A DNA stretch of 64,000 nt from Citrobacter freundii ATCC 8090 = MTCC 1658 = NBRC 12681 (GCF_011064845.1 NZ_CP049015.1:1736001-1800000); one strand, 5' to 3'; numbered from the stretch's first letter, positions 45,302 through 56,949 are shown. The notes: generated by a model not told the origin, from the sequence alone. Numbers and translations are program-made.

Positions 45302-45986
45302 ACAAGTGATGCCGGTAAAGCTGGCGCAGGCGCTGGCGAATCCGTTATTTCCGGCGCTGGATAGCGCCTTACGTTCGGGCCGCCATATCGGTCTGGATGA
45401 ACTGGATAATCATGCCTTCCTGATGGATTTTCAGGAATATTTTGAAGAGTTTTACAGCCGCTACAACGTGGAATTGATCCGTGCGCCGGAAGGGTTCTTT
45501 TACCTTCGTCCGCGTTCAACGACGCTCATTCCGCGTTCGGTCCTGTCTGAACTGGACATGATGGTGGGTAAAATTCTGTGCTATCTCTATCTCAGCCCGG
45601 AACGCCTGGCGAACGAAGGGATTTTTACTCAGCAAGAGCTGTATGACGAGCTGTTAACGCTGGCGGATGAAGCCAAACTGCTGAAGCTGGTAAACAACCG
45701 TTCAACCGGTTCTGACGTTGACCGCCAGAAGCTACAGGAAAAAGTGCGTTCTTCGCTCAACCGCTTGCGCCGCTTAGGCATGGTGTGGTTTCTGGGCCAC
45801 GACAGCAGCAAGTTCCGTATTACAGAATCTGTCTTCCGCTTTGGCGCGGATGTGCGTAGCGGTGACGATCCGCGTGAAGCACAGCGTCGCTTAATTCGTG
45901 ATGGTGAAGCGATGGCGGTCGAGAACCGTCTGCAGCTCAACGATGAGCCCGAAGAGAATCAGCCGGACAGTGGAGAAGAAGAATAA
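45282..45986 (+). CDS. mukE: Chromosome condensin subunit MukE
   Basis: A 234-residue tandem winged-helix (kite) protein that bridges MukF and MukB. The ATG at 45282 gives [20 protein letters not shown], and the length equals that of E. coli MukE. An earlier in-frame ATG at 45255 would overlap mukF further and lacks support. The C-terminus is acidic ([10 protein letters not shown]). It overlaps mukF by 20 bp and its stop shares one base with the mukB start (TAATG). Confidence 0.97.
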   Translation: MSLTNIEQVMPVKLAQALANPLFPALDSALRSGRHIGLDELDNHAFLMDFQEYFEEFYSRYNVELIRAPEGFFYLRPRSTTLIPRSVLSELDMMVGKILCYLYLSPERLANEGIFTQQELYDELLTLADEAKLLKLVNNRSTGSDVDRQKLQEKVRSSLNRLRRLGMVWFLGHDSSKFRITESVFRFGADVRSGDDPREAQRRLIRDGEAMAVENRLQLNDEPEENQPDSGEEE

Positions 45987-48900
45987 TGATTGAACGCGGT
46001 AAATTTCGCTCACTTACGCTGATTAACTGGAATGGTTTTTTTGCCCGTACGTTTGATCTCGATGAGCTGGTCACCACGCTGTCCGGTGGTAACGGTGCGG
46101 GTAAATCCACCACCATGGCGGCATTTGTTACGGCGCTCATTCCGGACTTAACCCTGCTGCATTTCCGTAACACCACCGAAGCTGGTGCAACCAGCGGTTC
46201 ACGTGATAAAGGTCTGCACGGTAAGCTGAAAGCAGGGGTCTGTTACTCAATGCTCGACGTCCTCAACTCGCGTCATCAGCGCGTGGTCGTGGGTGTGCGT
46301 CTGCAACAGGTTGCGGGTCGTGATCGCAAAGTGGATATCAAACCGTTTGCCATTCAGGGGCTGCCGATGTCGGTACAGCCAACCCAACTGGTGACGGAAA
46401 CGCTGAACGAACGCCAGGCGCGCGTACTGTCTCTACCTGAGCTGAAAGAGAAGCTTGATGAGATGGAAGGTGTGCAGTTTAAGCAGTTCAACTCAATAAC
46501 CGATTATCATTCGCTGATGTTCGATCTGGGCATCATTGCTCGCCGTCTGCGCTCCGCGTCTGATCGTAGTAAATTCTACCGTTTGATTGAAGCCTCGCTG
46601 TACGGTGGGATCTCCAGCGCCATTACCCGTTCACTGCGTGACTACCTGCTGCCGGAAAACGGCGGCGTCCGTAAAGCGTTCCAGGATATGGAAGCCGCGC
46701 TGCGTGAAAACCGCATGACGCTGGAAGCGATTCGCGTAACTCAGTCTGACCGCGACCTGTTTAAGCATTTGATCAGCGAAGCGACCAACTATGTGGCTGC
46801 GGATTATATGCGCCATGCCAACGAACGTCGTATCCATCTGGATAAAGCACTGGAATATCGTCGTGAACTGTATACTTCACGTAAGCAGCTGGCGGCAGAG
46901 CAGTACAAGCACGTGGATATGGCGCGTGAACTAGGCGAGCATAACGGCGCCGAAGGCGATCTGGAAGCCGATTATCAGGCCGCGAGCGATCACCTGAATC
47001 TGGTGCAAACCGCGCTGCGTCAGCAGGAAAAAATTGAACGCTACGAAGCGGATCTCGAAGAACTGCAGATCCGTCTTGAAGAACAAAATGAGGTGGTTGC
47101 GGAAGCCGTTGACCGCCAGGATGAAAACGAAGCCCGCGCGGAAGCCGCCGAACTGGAAGTGGATGAGCTGAAAAGCCAGCTTGCCGATTACCAGCAGGCG
47201 CTGGACGTCCAGCAGACGCGAGCCATCCAGTATACCCAGGCGATTCAGGCCCTAAATCGGGCGAAAGAGCTCTGCCACCTACCAGATCTGACAGCCGACA
47301 GCGCCGCAGAATGGCTGGAGACTTTCCAGGCCAAAGAGCAGGAAGCCACTGAAAAGCTGCTAACGCTTGAACAAAAAATGAGCGTGGCGCAAACCGCGCA
47401 TAGCCAGTTCGAACAGGCTTATCAGCTGGTGGCGGCTATCAACGGCCCGCTGGCACGTAGTGAAGCCTGGAGCGTGGCGCGTGAACTGCTGCGCGAAGGC
47501 GTTGAACAGCGCCACCTGGCGGAACAGGTTCAGCCATTGCGTATGCGACTGAGCGAACTGGAGCAGCGTCTGCGCGAACAGCAGGATGCCGAGCGTCTGC
47601 TGGCCGAATTCTGCAAGCGTCAGGGTAAACAGTTTGATATCGATGAGCTGGAAGCGCTGCACCAGGAACTGGAAGCGCGCATCGCCGCCTTGTCGGACAG
47701 CGTCTCGTCTGCCAGCGAACAGCGTATGACGCTGCGTCAGGAACAGGAACAGCTACAATCCCGTATTCAGTATTTAATGAAGCGGGCACCTGTCTGGCTG
47801 GCTGCGCAAAATAGCCTGAATCAGCTTAGCGAGCAGTGTGGCGAAGAGTTTACCTCCAGCCAGGATGTGACCGAGTATCTGCAACAATTGCTGGAGCGCG
47901 AGCGTGAGGCCATTGTTGAGCGTGATGAAGTCGGTGCACGTAAAAATGCGGTTGATGAAGAGATTGAACGTTTAAGTCAGCCGGGCGGTGCGGAAGATCA
48001 GCGTCTGAACGCGCTGGCTGAACGCTTTGGCGGCGTGCTGCTGTCAGAAATTTATGATGACGTTAGCCTTGAAGATGCCCCGTACTTCTCTGCGCTGTAC
48101 GGTCCTTCGCGCCATGCCATCGTGGTACCAGATCTATCACTAATTACCGAACAGCTTGAAGGGCTGACGGATTGCCCGGAAGATCTCTATTTCATCGAAG
48201 GGGATCCGCAGTCGTTTGATGATAGCGTCTTCAGCGTTGATGAACTGGAAAATGCGGTGGTGGTGAAAACCGCCGAGCGTCAATGGCGTTATTCCCGCTT
48301 CCCGAAGGTGCCTATTTTTGGTCGTGCCGCGCGCGAAAGCCGTATCGAAACCCTGCATGCCGAGCGTGAAGGGCTGTCTGAACGTTTCGCCACGCTCTCC
48401 TTTGATGTACAGAAAACCCAGCGTCTGCATCAGGCGTTCAGCCGCTTTATCGGCAGCCATCTGTCGGTGGCGTTTGAAGCCGATCCAGAAGCGGAAATTC
48501 GCCAACTGAATAGCCGTCGCGTTGAACTGGAACGTGCGCTGACCAATCATGAAAATGATAATCAGCAAAGCCGTATGCAGTTTGAACAGGCGAAAGAGGG
48601 CGTCTCCGCGCTGAACCGCCTGCTGCCGCGCTTGAATCTGCTGGCAGATGACACGCTGGCCGATCGCGTGGACGAAATTCGCGAGCGTCTGGATGAAGCT
48701 CAGGAAGCCGCGCGTTTTGTACAGCAACATGGTAATCAGTTGGCGAAACTGGAACCTATCGTTTCAGTTCTGCAAAATGACCCTGAGCAGTTTGAACAGC
48801 TGAAGGAAGACTATACGTATTCCCAGCAGATGCAGCGCGACGCACGTCAGCAGGCTTTTGCGCTGACTGAAGTCGTACAGCGTCGGGCGCACTTTAGTTA

Positions 48901-50446
48901 TTCCGACTCAGCCGAAATGCTGAGCGGTAATAGCGATCTGAACGAAAAATTGCGTGAACGCCTGGAACAGGCGGAAGCCGAACGTACCCGCGCTCGTGAA
49001 GCGCTGCGTAGTCATGCTGCACAGTTAAGCCAGTACAACCAGGTCATGGCATCGCTAAAAAGCTCTTATGACACCAAAAAAGAGCTGCTTAATGATTTAC
49101 AACGTGAACTGCAGGATATTGGCGTTCGTGCGGACAGCGGTGCCGAAGAGCGCGCGCGTATCCGTCGTGACGAACTGCATGCGCAGCTCAGCAACAACCG
49201 TGCACGCCGCAACCAACTTGAGAAAGCACTGACCTTCTGCGAAGCGGAGATGGAAAACCTGACCCGCAGACTGCGCAAGCTGGAACGTGATTATCATGAA
49301 ATGCGTGAGCAGGTAGTCACCGCCAAAGCCGGCTGGTGTGCAGTCATGCGGATGGTGAAAGATAACGGTGTGGAACGTCGCCTGCACCGTCGCGAGTTGG
49401 CCTATCTTTCCGGTGACGAACTGCGTTCGATGTCGGATAAGGCGCTCGGTGCGCTACGTCTGGCGGTTGCGGATAACGAACACCTGCGCGATGTGTTGCG
49501 TATGTCTGAAGATCCAAAACGCCCAGAGCGCAAAATCCAGTTCTTCGTCGCGGTTTACCAGCATCTGCGTGAACGTATTCGCCAGGATATTATCCGTACC
49601 GACGATCCGGTTGAAGCCATCGAACAGATGGAGATTGAGCTGAGCCGTCTGACGGAAGAGCTAACCTCTCGTGAACAGAAACTGGCGATCAGCTCACGCA
49701 GCGTGGCGAACATTATTCGTAAGACCATTCAGCGTGAACAGAACCGTATTCGCATGCTGAACCAGGGGCTGCAAAGTGTGTCGTTTGGCCAGGTTAACAG
49801 CGTTCGCCTGAACGTCAATGTGCGTGAAACGCATGCTACCTTGCTGGACGTACTTTCAGAGCAGCATGAGCAGCATCAGGATCTGTTTAACAGCAATCGT
49901 CTGACCTTCTCTGAAGCGCTGGCGAAGCTGTATCAACGTCTGAATCCGCAGATTGACATGGGACAGCGTACGCCGCAAACCATAGGTGAAGAGCTGTTGG
50001 ACTACCGTAACTATCTGGAGATGGAAGTTGAGGTTAACCGTGGCTCTGACGGCTGGCTGCGTGCTGAATCTGGCGCGCTGTCAACGGGTGAAGCGATCGG
50101 GACCGGGATGTCTATTCTGGTGATGGTGGTGCAAAGCTGGGAAGATGAAGGTCGCAGATTGCGCGGGAAAGACATCTCTCCTTGCCGCCTGCTGTTCCTT
50201 GATGAAGCAGCACGACTCGATGCGCGTTCTATTGCGACTCTGTTTGAGCTGTGTGAGCGTTTGCAGATGCAGCTGATTATCGCTGCCCCGGAAAACATCA
50301 GCCCAGAGAAAGGCACGACCTACAAACTGGTGCGTAAAGTCTTCCAGAACACCGAGCACGTTCATGTGGTGGGGCTGCGCGGATTTGCGCCTCAGTTACC
50401 GGAACCACTGCCGGGGACTGAAGATGCCTCCTCGCAGGCAAGCTAA
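45986..50446 (+). CDS. mukB: Chromosome condensin ATPase MukB
   Basis: A 1486-residue SMC-like protein. The N-terminal head has Walker A GGNGAGKS at 34-41. Long coiled coils (about 280-650 and 780-1200) flank a central hinge, which in E. coli binds topoisomerase IV. The C-terminal head has the signature [12 protein letters not shown] (about 1365) and Walker [12 protein letters not shown] (about 1402). Length equals that of E. coli MukB. It ends the cmoM-mukFEB operon and is followed by a strong terminator. Confidence 0.99.
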   Translation: MIERGKFRSLTLINWNGFFARTFDLDELVTTLSGGNGAGKSTTMAAFVTALIPDLTLLHFRNTTEAGATSGSRDKGLHGKLKAGVCYSMLDVLNSRHQRVVVGVRLQQVAGRDRKVDIKPFAIQGLPMSVQPTQLVTETLNERQARVLSLPELKEKLDEMEGVQFKQFNSITDYHSLMFDLGIIARRLRSASDRSKFYRLIEASLYGGISSAITRSLRDYLLPENGGVRKAFQDMEAALRENRMTLEAIRVTQSDRDLFKHLISEATNYVAADYMRHANERRIHLDKALEYRRELYTSRKQLAAEQYKHVDMARELGEHNGAEGDLEADYQAASDHLNLVQTALRQQEKIERYEADLEELQIRLEEQNEVVAEAVDRQDENEARAEAAELEVDELKSQLADYQQALDVQQTRAIQYTQAIQALNRAKELCHLPDLTADSAAEWLETFQAKEQEATEKLLTLEQKMSVAQTAHSQFEQAYQLVAAINGPLARSEAWSVARELLREGVEQRHLAEQVQPLRMRLSELEQRLREQQDAERLLAEFCKRQGKQFDIDELEALHQELEARIAALSDSVSSASEQRMTLRQEQEQLQSRIQYLMKRAPVWLAAQNSLNQLSEQCGEEFTSSQDVTEYLQQLLEREREAIVERDEVGARKNAVDEEIERLSQPGGAEDQRLNALAERFGGVLLSEIYDDVSLEDAPYFSALYGPSRHAIVVPDLSLITEQLEGLTDCPEDLYFIEGDPQSFDDSVFSVDELENAVVVKTAERQWRYSRFPKVPIFGRAARESRIETLHAEREGLSERFATLSFDVQKTQRLHQAFSRFIGSHLSVAFEADPEAEIRQLNSRRVELERALTNHENDNQQSRMQFEQAKEGVSALNRLLPRLNLLADDTLADRVDEIRERLDEAQEAARFVQQHGNQLAKLEPIVSVLQNDPEQFEQLKEDYTYSQQMQRDARQQAFALTEVVQRRAHFSYSDSAEMLSGNSDLNEKLRERLEQAEAERTRAREALRSHAAQLSQYNQVMASLKSSYDTKKELLNDLQRELQDIGVRADSGAEERARIRRDELHAQLSNNRARRNQLEKALTFCEAEMENLTRRLRKLERDYHEMREQVVTAKAGWCAVMRMVKDNGVERRLHRRELAYLSGDELRSMSDKALGALRLAVADNEHLRDVLRMSEDPKRPERKIQFFVAVYQHLRERIRQDIIRTDDPVEAIEQMEIELSRLTEELTSREQKLAISSRSVANIIRKTIQREQNRIRMLNQGLQSVSFGQVNSVRLNVNVRETHATLLDVLSEQHEQHQDLFNSNRLTFSEALAKLYQRLNPQIDMGQRTPQTIGEELLDYRNYLEMEVEVNRGSDGWLRAESGALSTGEAIGTGMSILVMVVQSWEDEGRRLRGKDISPCRLLFLDEAARLDARSIATLFELCERLQMQLIIAAPENISPEKGTTYKLVRKVFQNTEHVHVVGLRGFAPQLPEPLPGTEDASSQAS

Positions 50447-50450
50447 ATAG

Positions 50451-50481
50451 AAAGGCGGTCATTTGACCGCCTTTCTTCTTT
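50451..50481 (+). terminator. Rho-independent terminator of mukFEB
   Basis: AAAGGCGGTCA/TGACCGCCTTT is an 11-bp perfect stem with a 2-nt spacer, followed by CTTCTTTT, four bases after the mukB stop. Confidence 0.9.
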
Positions 50482-50512
50482 TCCGAAAAGTCTCAATTGC
50501 AGGTGCAATTTC

Positions 50513-50564
50513 TTTTAACTTCTTTACATTATACCAGGTAAAACATTGGCGAAGTTTATATACT
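50513..50564 (+). promoter_or_regulatory. ldtD promoter with CpxR-like box
   Basis: TTTTA-ACTTC-TTTAC (50513-50527) is, on the other strand, GTAAA-N5-TAAAA, close to the CpxR consensus GTAAA-N5-GTAAA. A -10 TATACT at 50559-50564 puts the box near -50. E. coli ldtD is a Cpx regulon gene. The -35 hexamer is poor, as is common for activator-dependent promoters. Confidence 0.5.
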
Positions 50565-50610
50565 GAAGATAAGCCTGACGGGTATGCAGGCTTACTCGTC
50601 ATACTTCAGT
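50562..50610 (+). other. Two-part hairpin in the ldtD leader
   Basis: ACTGAAG (50562-50568) pairs with CTTCAGT (50604-50610), and inside it AAGCCTG (50571-50577) pairs with CAGGCTT (50587-50593). It overlaps the likely transcription start and lies about 80 bp before the ldtD ATG. Confidence 0.55.
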
Positions 50611-50691
50611 TGTATTGGCGTCTACAGGCGTTGCACACCCGATTTATGGTGCCTGGCTATAGAGTATGATAAAGAAAACAGGGGGCAAGGG

Positions 50692-52443
50692 ATGTTGCTT
50701 AATAAAATGTGTGGTCGTCGGCTGTCGGCAATCAGTTTGTGCCTGGCCGTAACATTCGCTCCACTGTTCAATGCGCAGGCCGATGAGCCTGAAATGATCC
50801 CTGGCGATAGCTCCGCGAGCGTCAGTGAACAGCCAACAGCATTATCGCAGCCGCAGGTACAATCTTCCGCGACGGCTATTATGGCGGGGATTCAACCGTT
50901 ACCGCAGGGCGTGTCAGTTGATCAAGCCCGCGCCGAATTACAATCTCAACTTCCAGCGGGCTTCACGCCAGTGTATATGAGCCAGCTGGAATTGCTGTAT
51001 GCCGCACGTGAAATGAAGCCGATGTGGGAAAATCGTGATGCGGTAAAGGCCTTTCAACAACAGTTGGCCGAGGTCGCGATTGCTGGCTTTCAGCCGCAGT
51101 TTACTACCTGGGTTGCACTTCTGACTGATCCGGCAGTAACCGGTCAGGCGAGAGACATTGTGCTCTCGGATGCGATGATGGGGTATCTGCACTTTATCGC
51201 TAATATCCCTGTCAAAGGTAATCGCTGGCTTTACAGCGGTAAGCCCTATGCGCTAACGACGCCGCCGATTTCTGTCATCAACCAGTGGCAGGTCGCACTG
51301 GATAACGGTCAACTAACTTCGTTTGTTGCCAGCCTGGCACCGCAGCATCCGCAGTACGCCGCAATGCATGAATCGCTGCTCAAGCTGGTAGGTGATACAC
51401 GTCCCTGGCCGCAGCTAACCGGTACCGCGACGCTACGTCCGGGGGAGTGGAGTAATGACATCCCTGCGCTGCGTGAAATTTTGCGTCGTACGGGAATGCT
51501 GGAGTCCACCGTCAGTACATCTGCTAAAGAAGGACGTAGCGCTTACGATCGTGAACTTGTCGATGCGGTAAAGCGTTTTCAGACGTGGCAAGGGCTTGGG
51601 GCTGATGGCGCGATTGGCCCTGCCACGCGTGACTGGCTGAACGTAACGCCTGCTCAGCGTGCGGGCGTGCTGGCGTTAAATATTCAGCGCTTGCGCCTGC
51701 TGCCGAGTGAGCTGTCTACCGGTATCATGGTGAACATTCCTGCCTATTCGCTGGTTTATTATCAGAATGGCAATCAGGTGCTGGCCTCGCGCGTTATTGT
51801 CGGGCGTCCAGATCGCAAAACGCCGATGATGAGTAGTGCGCTGAATAACGTGGTCGTTAACCCACCGTGGAACGTTCCGCCGACGCTGGCCCGAAAAGAT
51901 ATTCTGCCTAAGTTATGGAATGATCCGGGATATCTTGAACGTCACGGCTATACCGTAATGCGCGGCTGGAACAGTAAAGAGACGATAGATCCGTGGCAGG
52001 TTGACTGGGCCACCATCACTGCGTCCAATCTGCCGTTCCGCTTTCAGCAGGCTCCGGGCGCACGCAACTCGCTCGGACGCTATAAATTCAATATGCCGAG
52101 TTCGGACGCTATTTATCTGCACGATACGCCGAACCACAATCTGTTCCAGAAAGATACGCGGGCGTTAAGTTCCGGCTGTGTGCGTGTGAATAAGGCATCT
52201 GAGCTGGCGAATATGCTGCTACAGGACGCGGGTTGGAATGATACCCGCATCTCGGATGCCCTGAAGCAAGGGGATACGCGGTACGTGAATATTCGCCAGA
52301 ATATTCCGGTCAACCTCTACTATCTGACCGCATTTGTTGGCCCGGATGGTCGCACGCAGTATCGTACAGATATTTACAATTACGATCTGACAGCGCGATC
52401 CAGCGCACAAATTGTGTCAAAAGCCGAGCAATTAATCAGATAA
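50692..52443 (+). CDS. ldtD: L,D-transpeptidase LdtD (YcbB)
   Basis: A 583-residue periplasmic enzyme that makes mDAP-mDAP (3-3) peptidoglycan cross-links, important under envelope stress and beta-lactam bypass. It has a signal peptide ending FNAQA (about residue 29), a scaffold domain, a peptidoglycan-binding domain (about 270-330, [25 protein letters not shown]) and a YkuD catalytic domain with HDTPNH and the nucleophile in SSGCVRV. The ATG at 50692 follows a GGGGGCAAGGG ribosome site. It is about 32 residues shorter than E. coli LdtD (615 as recalled), the loss falling in the linker coded near 51501-51545. Confidence 0.95.
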   Translation: MLLNKMCGRRLSAISLCLAVTFAPLFNAQADEPEMIPGDSSASVSEQPTALSQPQVQSSATAIMAGIQPLPQGVSVDQARAELQSQLPAGFTPVYMSQLELLYAAREMKPMWENRDAVKAFQQQLAEVAIAGFQPQFTTWVALLTDPAVTGQARDIVLSDAMMGYLHFIANIPVKGNRWLYSGKPYALTTPPISVINQWQVALDNGQLTSFVASLAPQHPQYAAMHESLLKLVGDTRPWPQLTGTATLRPGEWSNDIPALREILRRTGMLESTVSTSAKEGRSAYDRELVDAVKRFQTWQGLGADGAIGPATRDWLNVTPAQRAGVLALNIQRLRLLPSELSTGIMVNIPAYSLVYYQNGNQVLASRVIVGRPDRKTPMMSSALNNVVVNPPWNVPPTLARKDILPKLWNDPGYLERHGYTVMRGWNSKETIDPWQVDWATITASNLPFRFQQAPGARNSLGRYKFNMPSSDAIYLHDTPNHNLFQKDTRALSSGCVRVNKASELANMLLQDAGWNDTRISDALKQGDTRYVNIRQNIPVNLYYLTAFVGPDGRTQYRTDIYNYDLTARSSAQIVSKAEQLIR

Positions 52444-52620
52444 ATGAAGCAGTTCGAGGAAAATGATTGTCGTAAGTTATGCTGGAAACGGGGCAAAATG
52501 GCTGTGAGCCCCGTATTTCCTGGGGTTGGGAGCCTTGACGTGGACTACTTAGCCAGATAAGGTTTCCCGCGTGCGCTAGAGCATACATACGATAACATTG
52601 ACCTTGTAGACCTTAATACC

Positions 52621-53169
52621 ATGGACAAATTTGACGCTAATCGCCGCAAACTGCTGGCGCTTGGTGGTATTGCCCTCGGCGCTGCCATCCTGCCTACGCC
52701 TGCGTTTGCAACACTCTCTACCCCACGTCCGCGTATATTGACTCTGAATAACCTGCATACCGGTGAGTCAATAAAAGCAGAGTTTTTTGATGGCAGGGGC
52801 TATATTCAGGACGAATTAGCAAAACTTAACCACTTTTTCCGTGATTTTCGGGCCAATAAAGTGAAATCCATTGACCCCGGACTGTTTGATCAACTCTTCC
52901 GTCTGCAGGGCCTGCTGGGTACGCGTAAACCCGTACAGCTGATCTCCGGTTATCGTTCCGTCGATACCAATAATGAACTACGTGCGCGCAGTCGCGGTGT
53001 GGCCAAGAAAAGCTACCACACCAAAGGGCAGGCCATGGATTTCCATATTGAAGGCATCGCATTAAGTAATATTCGCAAAGCTGCGTTATCTATGCGCGCA
53101 GGTGGTGTAGGATACTACCCCAGCAGTAACTTTGTGCATATTGACACCGGCCCTGCACGGCACTGGTGA
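52621..53169 (+). CDS. mepK: Murein endopeptidase MepK (YcbK)
   Basis: A 182-residue peptidase_M15-like enzyme; the E. coli protein cuts 3-3 and, to a lesser extent, 4-3 peptidoglycan cross-links. A twin-arginine signal (NRRKLLALGGIALG, residues 7-20, cut after AFA near 30) directs export. The zinc site is seen as SYHTKGQAMDFHI plus the later FVHIDTG. Length equals that of E. coli YcbK. It lies next to ldtD, which makes the bond that MepK cleaves. The 177-bp gap before it holds no other gene. Confidence 0.94.
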   Translation: MDKFDANRRKLLALGGIALGAAILPTPAFATLSTPRPRILTLNNLHTGESIKAEFFDGRGYIQDELAKLNHFFRDFRANKVKSIDPGLFDQLFRLQGLLGTRKPVQLISGYRSVDTNNELRARSRGVAKKSYHTKGQAMDFHIEGIALSNIRKAALSMRAGGVGYYPSSNFVHIDTGPARHW

Positions 53170-53197
53170 TCCATAAGCTTAATGAAACAGGAGCTGT

Positions 53198-53845
53198 ATG
53201 AACTATCGTATTATTCCGGTCACTGCATTCGCCCAGAACTGCTCGCTAATCTGGTGTGAGCAGACTCGTCTGGCCGCGTTGGTCGATCCCGGCGGCGATG
53301 CCGAGAAAATCAAACAGGAAGTGGATGCCAGCGGTCTGACGCTAATGCAGATCCTGCTTACTCACGGTCATCTTGATCATGTTGGGGCGGCAGCTGAACT
53401 GGCACAGCATTATGGTGTACCGGTTATTGGTCCGGAAAAAGAAGATGAGTTCTGGCTACAGGGTCTCCCTGCGCAGAGCCGCATGTTTGGTCTGGGCGAT
53501 TGTGAGCCGCTGACGCCCGATCGCTGGTTGAACGAAGGTGATCGGGTCAGCGTTGGCAACGTGACGTTGCAGGTGTTGCATTGTCCGGGTCATACACCGG
53601 GACATGTGGTCTTCTTTGATGAGCAATCAAAGTTACTGATTTCGGGTGACGTGATTTTCAAAGGTGGCGTAGGGCGCAGCGATTTTCCGCGCGGAGATCA
53701 CAGCCAACTGATCGATTCGATTAAAGGTAAACTGTTGCCGCTGGGCGATGACGTGACGTTTATTCCGGGTCACGGCCCACTTTCTACGCTGGGTAACGAA
53801 CGGCTTCATAACCCGTTCCTGCAGGACGAAATGCCTGTCTGGTAA
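53198..53845 (+). CDS. gloC: GloC (YcbL), type II glyoxalase-like hydrolase
   Basis: A 215-residue metallo-beta-lactamase-fold enzyme; the homologue in E. coli has hydroxyacylglutathione hydrolase activity. The metal motif is [11 protein letters not shown] (residues about 57-67), with further ligands in [16 protein letters not shown] and PGHGP. It lacks the C-terminal helical domain of GloB. It lies 28 bp after mepK, so the two are probably cotranscribed, and ends at a bidirectional terminator shared with aspC. Confidence 0.94.
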   Translation: MNYRIIPVTAFAQNCSLIWCEQTRLAALVDPGGDAEKIKQEVDASGLTLMQILLTHGHLDHVGAAAELAQHYGVPVIGPEKEDEFWLQGLPAQSRMFGLGDCEPLTPDRWLNEGDRVSVGNVTLQVLHCPGHTPGHVVFFDEQSKLLISGDVIFKGGVGRSDFPRGDHSQLIDSIKGKLLPLGDDVTFIPGHGPLSTLGNERLHNPFLQDEMPVW

Positions 53846-53860
53846 TACCGCAGATAAATA

Positions 53861-53884
53861 AAAAGGCCGCTATTGCGGCCTTTT
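53861..53884. terminator. Bidirectional terminator between gloC and aspC
   Basis: AAAAGGCCGC/GCGGCCTTTT is a perfect 10-bp stem with a TATT loop and T runs on both strands, between two convergent genes. Confidence 0.9.
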
Positions 53885-53898
53885 CTGTACGCGATAGA

Positions 53899-55089
53899 TT
53901 ACAGTACTGCGACAATCGCTTCGCACAGCGGCGCCATGTTATCTGGCGTCATTCCAGCTACGTTTACACGTCCGGAAGCGACAGCGTAGACACCAAACTC
54001 TTCACGCAGACGCAGAACCTGCTCTTTTGTCAGGCCGCTGAATGAGAACATGCCGTTCTGTTTGATGATAAAGCTGAAGTCGCGGTTCGCACCTTTCTCC
54101 TGCAGCGTATTCACGAACAGTAAACGCATGCGCTGAATGCGTTGGCGCATATCGGTCAGTTCCTGTTCCCAGATGGCACGCAGCGCGTCATTGCTCAGAA
54201 TCGTGGCAACTACGGATGCGCCGTGTGCTGGCGGGTTGGAATAGTTAGCGCGAATGGCTGATTTCATCTGACTAAACGCACGGTCGACGGTTTCAGCATC
54301 AGCAGCAACCAGCGTACAGGCACCTACGCGCTCATTGTACAGACCAAAGTTCTTGGAGTAGGAACTGGCAACGATCAGCTCTTTGTGCAGCGCGGCGAAT
54401 GCGCGCAGACCTTCTGCATCTTCTTCCAGACCGCGGGCAAAGCCCTGGTATGCGAAGTCAAACAGCGGCAACCATCCTTTCTCGACAGAAAGCTGAGCCA
54501 GCGTTTGCCACTGCTCAAGCGTAGGATCGATACCGGTTGGGTTATGACAGCAGCCGTGGAACAGTACCACATCGCCAGCCTGAGCTTCGCTGAGGCTGGC
54601 CAGCAGCGCATCAAAGTCTAATGAGTGGTTCGCCGCATCGTAATAGTTGTATTCACGAACTTCCAGACCGGCAGAGTTAAAGACGCTCTTATGGTTCGGC
54701 CAGCTTGGGTTGCTCACCCATACGCGTTTAGCCGACGTATTTCTTGCGAGAAAATCAGCTGCCACGCGCAGTGCGCCAGTGCCACCAGGGGTCTGTGCTG
54801 TACGTGCGCGTTTATCGTTGATAAGCGAACTCGTTTTACCAAACAGTAATTCCTGAGTACAACGACCAAACTCTGGAATACCGTCAATGCCAAGATAGTT
54901 TTTGGTGGTTTCATTTTCCAGTATATATTGCTCGGCTTTTTTAACGCTGGTCAGCACCGGCGTTTTGCCTGTCTCATCTTTATATACACCGATCCCGAGG
55001 TTTATTTTTCCAGGGCGGTCATCGGCACGAAACAAATCAGCCAGACCCAAAATGGGGTCGGCAGGAGCGGCGGTAATGTTCTCAAACAT
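53899..55089 (-). CDS. aspC: Aspartate aminotransferase
   Basis: A 396-residue PLP enzyme that interconverts aspartate/2-oxoglutarate and oxaloacetate/glutamate and also handles aromatic amino acids. The PLP lysine lies in [15 protein letters not shown] (K246 in the E. coli numbering, same length). The N-terminus [16 protein letters not shown] is typical. It lies downstream of ompF on the same strand but is separated from it by the ompF terminator and 183 bp. Confidence 0.98.
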   Translation of the reverse strand: MFENITAAPADPILGLADLFRADDRPGKINLGIGVYKDETGKTPVLTSVKKAEQYILENETTKNYLGIDGIPEFGRCTQELLFGKTSSLINDKRARTAQTPGGTGALRVAADFLARNTSAKRVWVSNPSWPNHKSVFNSAGLEVREYNYYDAANHSLDFDALLASLSEAQAGDVVLFHGCCHNPTGIDPTLEQWQTLAQLSVEKGWLPLFDFAYQGFARGLEEDAEGLRAFAALHKELIVASSYSKNFGLYNERVGACTLVAADAETVDRAFSQMKSAIRANYSNPPAHGASVVATILSNDALRAIWEQELTDMRQRIQRMRLLFVNTLQEKGANRDFSFIIKQNGMFSFSGLTKEQVLRLREEFGVYAVASGRVNVAGMTPDNMAPLCEAIVAVL

Positions 55090-55220
55090 GACGAGGTTCC
55101 ATAGTGATTACAGAAGAGAAGTCCGCTATCAGGTTAACGGTAGATTTACAAAATGCCAACCGTTACTGACGAAAAGCTGAGGTGTTTTTTTAAGACGCAA
55201 GAATCCGCTGGCAGATATAA

Positions 55221-55246
55221 AAAAACAGGACCGAAGTCCTGTTTTT
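55221..55246 (-). terminator. Rho-independent terminator of ompF
   Basis: AAAAACAGGAC/GTCCTGTTTTT is a perfect 11-bp stem with a CGAA loop, 26 bp after the ompF stop on the minus strand; the stem itself supplies the T run. Confidence 0.92.
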
Positions 55247-55272
55247 AAGGCATTTAACAAAGAGGTCTGCTA

Positions 55273-56349
55273 TTAGAACTGGTAAACGATACCAACTGCA
55301 ACGATGTCGTCAGAGTTCACGCCCAGTTTGTTGTCAGAATCGATTTGGTTAATCTTGTAGTCAACATAGGTGGACATGTTTTTGTTGAAGTAGTAGGTCG
55401 CACCTACTTCGAAGTAATCGACCAGATCCACATCACCGATACCTTCTACGTCTTTCGCTTTAGACTTGTTGTAGGAGAGGGACGGACGCAGGCCGAAATC
55501 GAACTGGTACTGAGCAACGACGAATACGTCTTCAGTTTTGTTCGCAAAACCGCTGTTACCAGCACCTGAGATGCGGGTCGCGTTACGGGTTTCACCGTAG
55601 TTCGCTGCCAGGTAGATGTTGTTAGCATCGTATTTCACGCCGGTCGCCCACTGCTCAGCTTTTTTACCGCCATTGCCGTAGAAAGAGTTTTCCTGCGCGT
55701 TGGTGCGGTCAGCTGCGCCGTAAGCACCCACGATACCGAAACCATCCATTTCGTAGCTTACAGAACCGCCAACGCCGTCGCCGTTAGAGCGACCGGTATT
55801 GCCATCACGTTCGTTTTTACCCAGATACTGGATACCGAAGTTCAGACCGTCAACCAGACCGAAGAAGTTGGAGTTACGGTAGGTTGCAACACCACCAACA
55901 CGACCAACGAAGAAGTTGTCGCTGTATGCGGTATCACCACCAAATTCTGGCAGCATATCGGTGTAACCCAGAGCATCGTAAACGATACCGTAGTTACGAC
56001 CGTAGTCGAAAGAACCCAGATCGGCATATTTCAGACCAGCAAATGCCAGACGGGTTTTGTTGCCGTTCTGAGCGTCACTGCCGCCTTCAGAGTTGTTACC
56101 GGCAAAGTTGTATTCCCACTGACCGTAACCGGACAGCTCGGAGTTAATCTGAGTTTCCCCTTTGAAACCAAGACGAGCATAAGTCTGATCGCCATCGTCA
56201 GCAGCACTGTCAGAAAAATAATGCAGACCAACGGTTTTACCGTAGATATCCAGCTTGTTACCATCTTTGTTGTAAACTTCTGCAGCGTTAGCTGCCCCGG
56301 CTACCAGCAGAGCAGGGATAACCACTGCCAGAATATTGCGCTTCATCAT
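55273..56349 (-). CDS. ompF: Outer-membrane porin OmpF
   Basis: A 358-residue trimeric general porin. The signal peptide ([22 protein letters not shown], cut before [10 protein letters not shown]) and the terminal phenylalanine in VGIVYQF, which BAM recognises, are present. Constriction loop L3 is seen as [20 protein letters not shown]. The assignment as OmpF rather than OmpC or PhoE rests on sequence likeness and on the aspC-ompF-asnS order. Loop regions differ from E. coli (for example [12 protein letters not shown]), as expected for surface loops. Confidence 0.94.
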   Translation of the reverse strand: MMKRNILAVVIPALLVAGAANAAEVYNKDGNKLDIYGKTVGLHYFSDSAADDGDQTYARLGFKGETQINSELSGYGQWEYNFAGNNSEGGSDAQNGNKTRLAFAGLKYADLGSFDYGRNYGIVYDALGYTDMLPEFGGDTAYSDNFFVGRVGGVATYRNSNFFGLVDGLNFGIQYLGKNERDGNTGRSNGDGVGGSVSYEMDGFGIVGAYGAADRTNAQENSFYGNGGKKAEQWATGVKYDANNIYLAANYGETRNATRISGAGNSGFANKTEDVFVVAQYQFDFGLRPSLSYNKSKAKDVEGIGDVDLVDYFEVGATYYFNKNMSTYVDYKINQIDSDNKLGVNSDDIVAVGIVYQF

Positions 56350-56501
56350 TATTTATTACCCTCATCGGTTTTTATATGACACCTGCCACTGCCGCCAATA
56401 AATTCCGTCAATGAAAATTTACGGAACTATTGATGAGAGTTTGGTGTCTTTATGTGTCTGACAGGCATCTTTCCATTCAAACTACCGTTTCGCTACCGTC
56501 A

Positions 56502-56561
56502 AAGTGCTACAAATATAAAAATTTGGTTTCAAAAAGAAAAAATGTGTAACAAAATGTTATT
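56502..56561 (-). promoter_or_regulatory. OmpR-like boxes F1-F3 upstream of ompF
   Basis: On the minus strand three adjacent 20-bp segments carry OmpR-type half sites. The middle one, TTTTTCTTTTTGAAACCAAA (56522-56541), is identical to the E. coli F2 box as I recall it, and the proximal one (56502-56521) ends in TTTGTAGCACTT. The distal one is more diverged (GTTACACAT core). Confidence 0.65.
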
Positions 56562-56904
56562 TTTGTGCAACTTTGTGAACAGCGTCAAACTTCGGATACC
56601 CCTGCGCTGAAAATTCTCGTTTTTATTTCTATTTATATGATTTTCTTATATTTAATTTTGATAAGGTTATTTTTTCTCCGTAATACCGGAAAGTTCGGAT
56701 TTTACAGGTAACGATTTTTGGACGTCTGGAGTGCCGTGCAAAAGGCTAAAAAATGTACTATTTAATCAGAAAATGCTAATCCACAATAAAATTACTGGTT
56801 ATTTTTTGTGCAAATGTATTGCGATGAAATATTACGTAACAGGTGGAGGGGGGTGAATGGTTGTGTTTAACGTGAGATGGGTATCCAGATAATATGAAAA
56901 GGGT

Positions 56905-56932
56905 ATAAAAAAGGCCAGCAATGCTGGCCTTT
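56905..56932 (-). terminator. Rho-independent terminator of asnS
   Basis: AAAGGCCAGCA/TGCTGGCCTTT (56910-56920 and 56922-56932), followed on the minus strand by TTTTTTATA, 18 bp after the asnS stop. Confidence 0.88.
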
Positions 56933-56949
56933 GAAACAATAACGCACGT

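Larger units (their letters stand above)
56350..56949. promoter_or_regulatory. ompF regulatory region and asnS terminator
   Basis: A 600-bp AT-rich region. The 5' leader next to ompF includes GAGGGTAATAAATA before the ATG, the segment paired by MicF RNA in E. coli. About 120 bp further up lies a -10 candidate AAAGAT (minus strand, 56467-56472), preceded by OmpR-like boxes (56502-56561). From 56562 to about 56900 the sequence is AT-rich with T/A tracts, suggesting bending and possibly the distal OmpR/IHF sites known in E. coli, though I cannot place them. The asnS terminator is at 56905-56932. No gene is seen. Confidence 0.65.
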
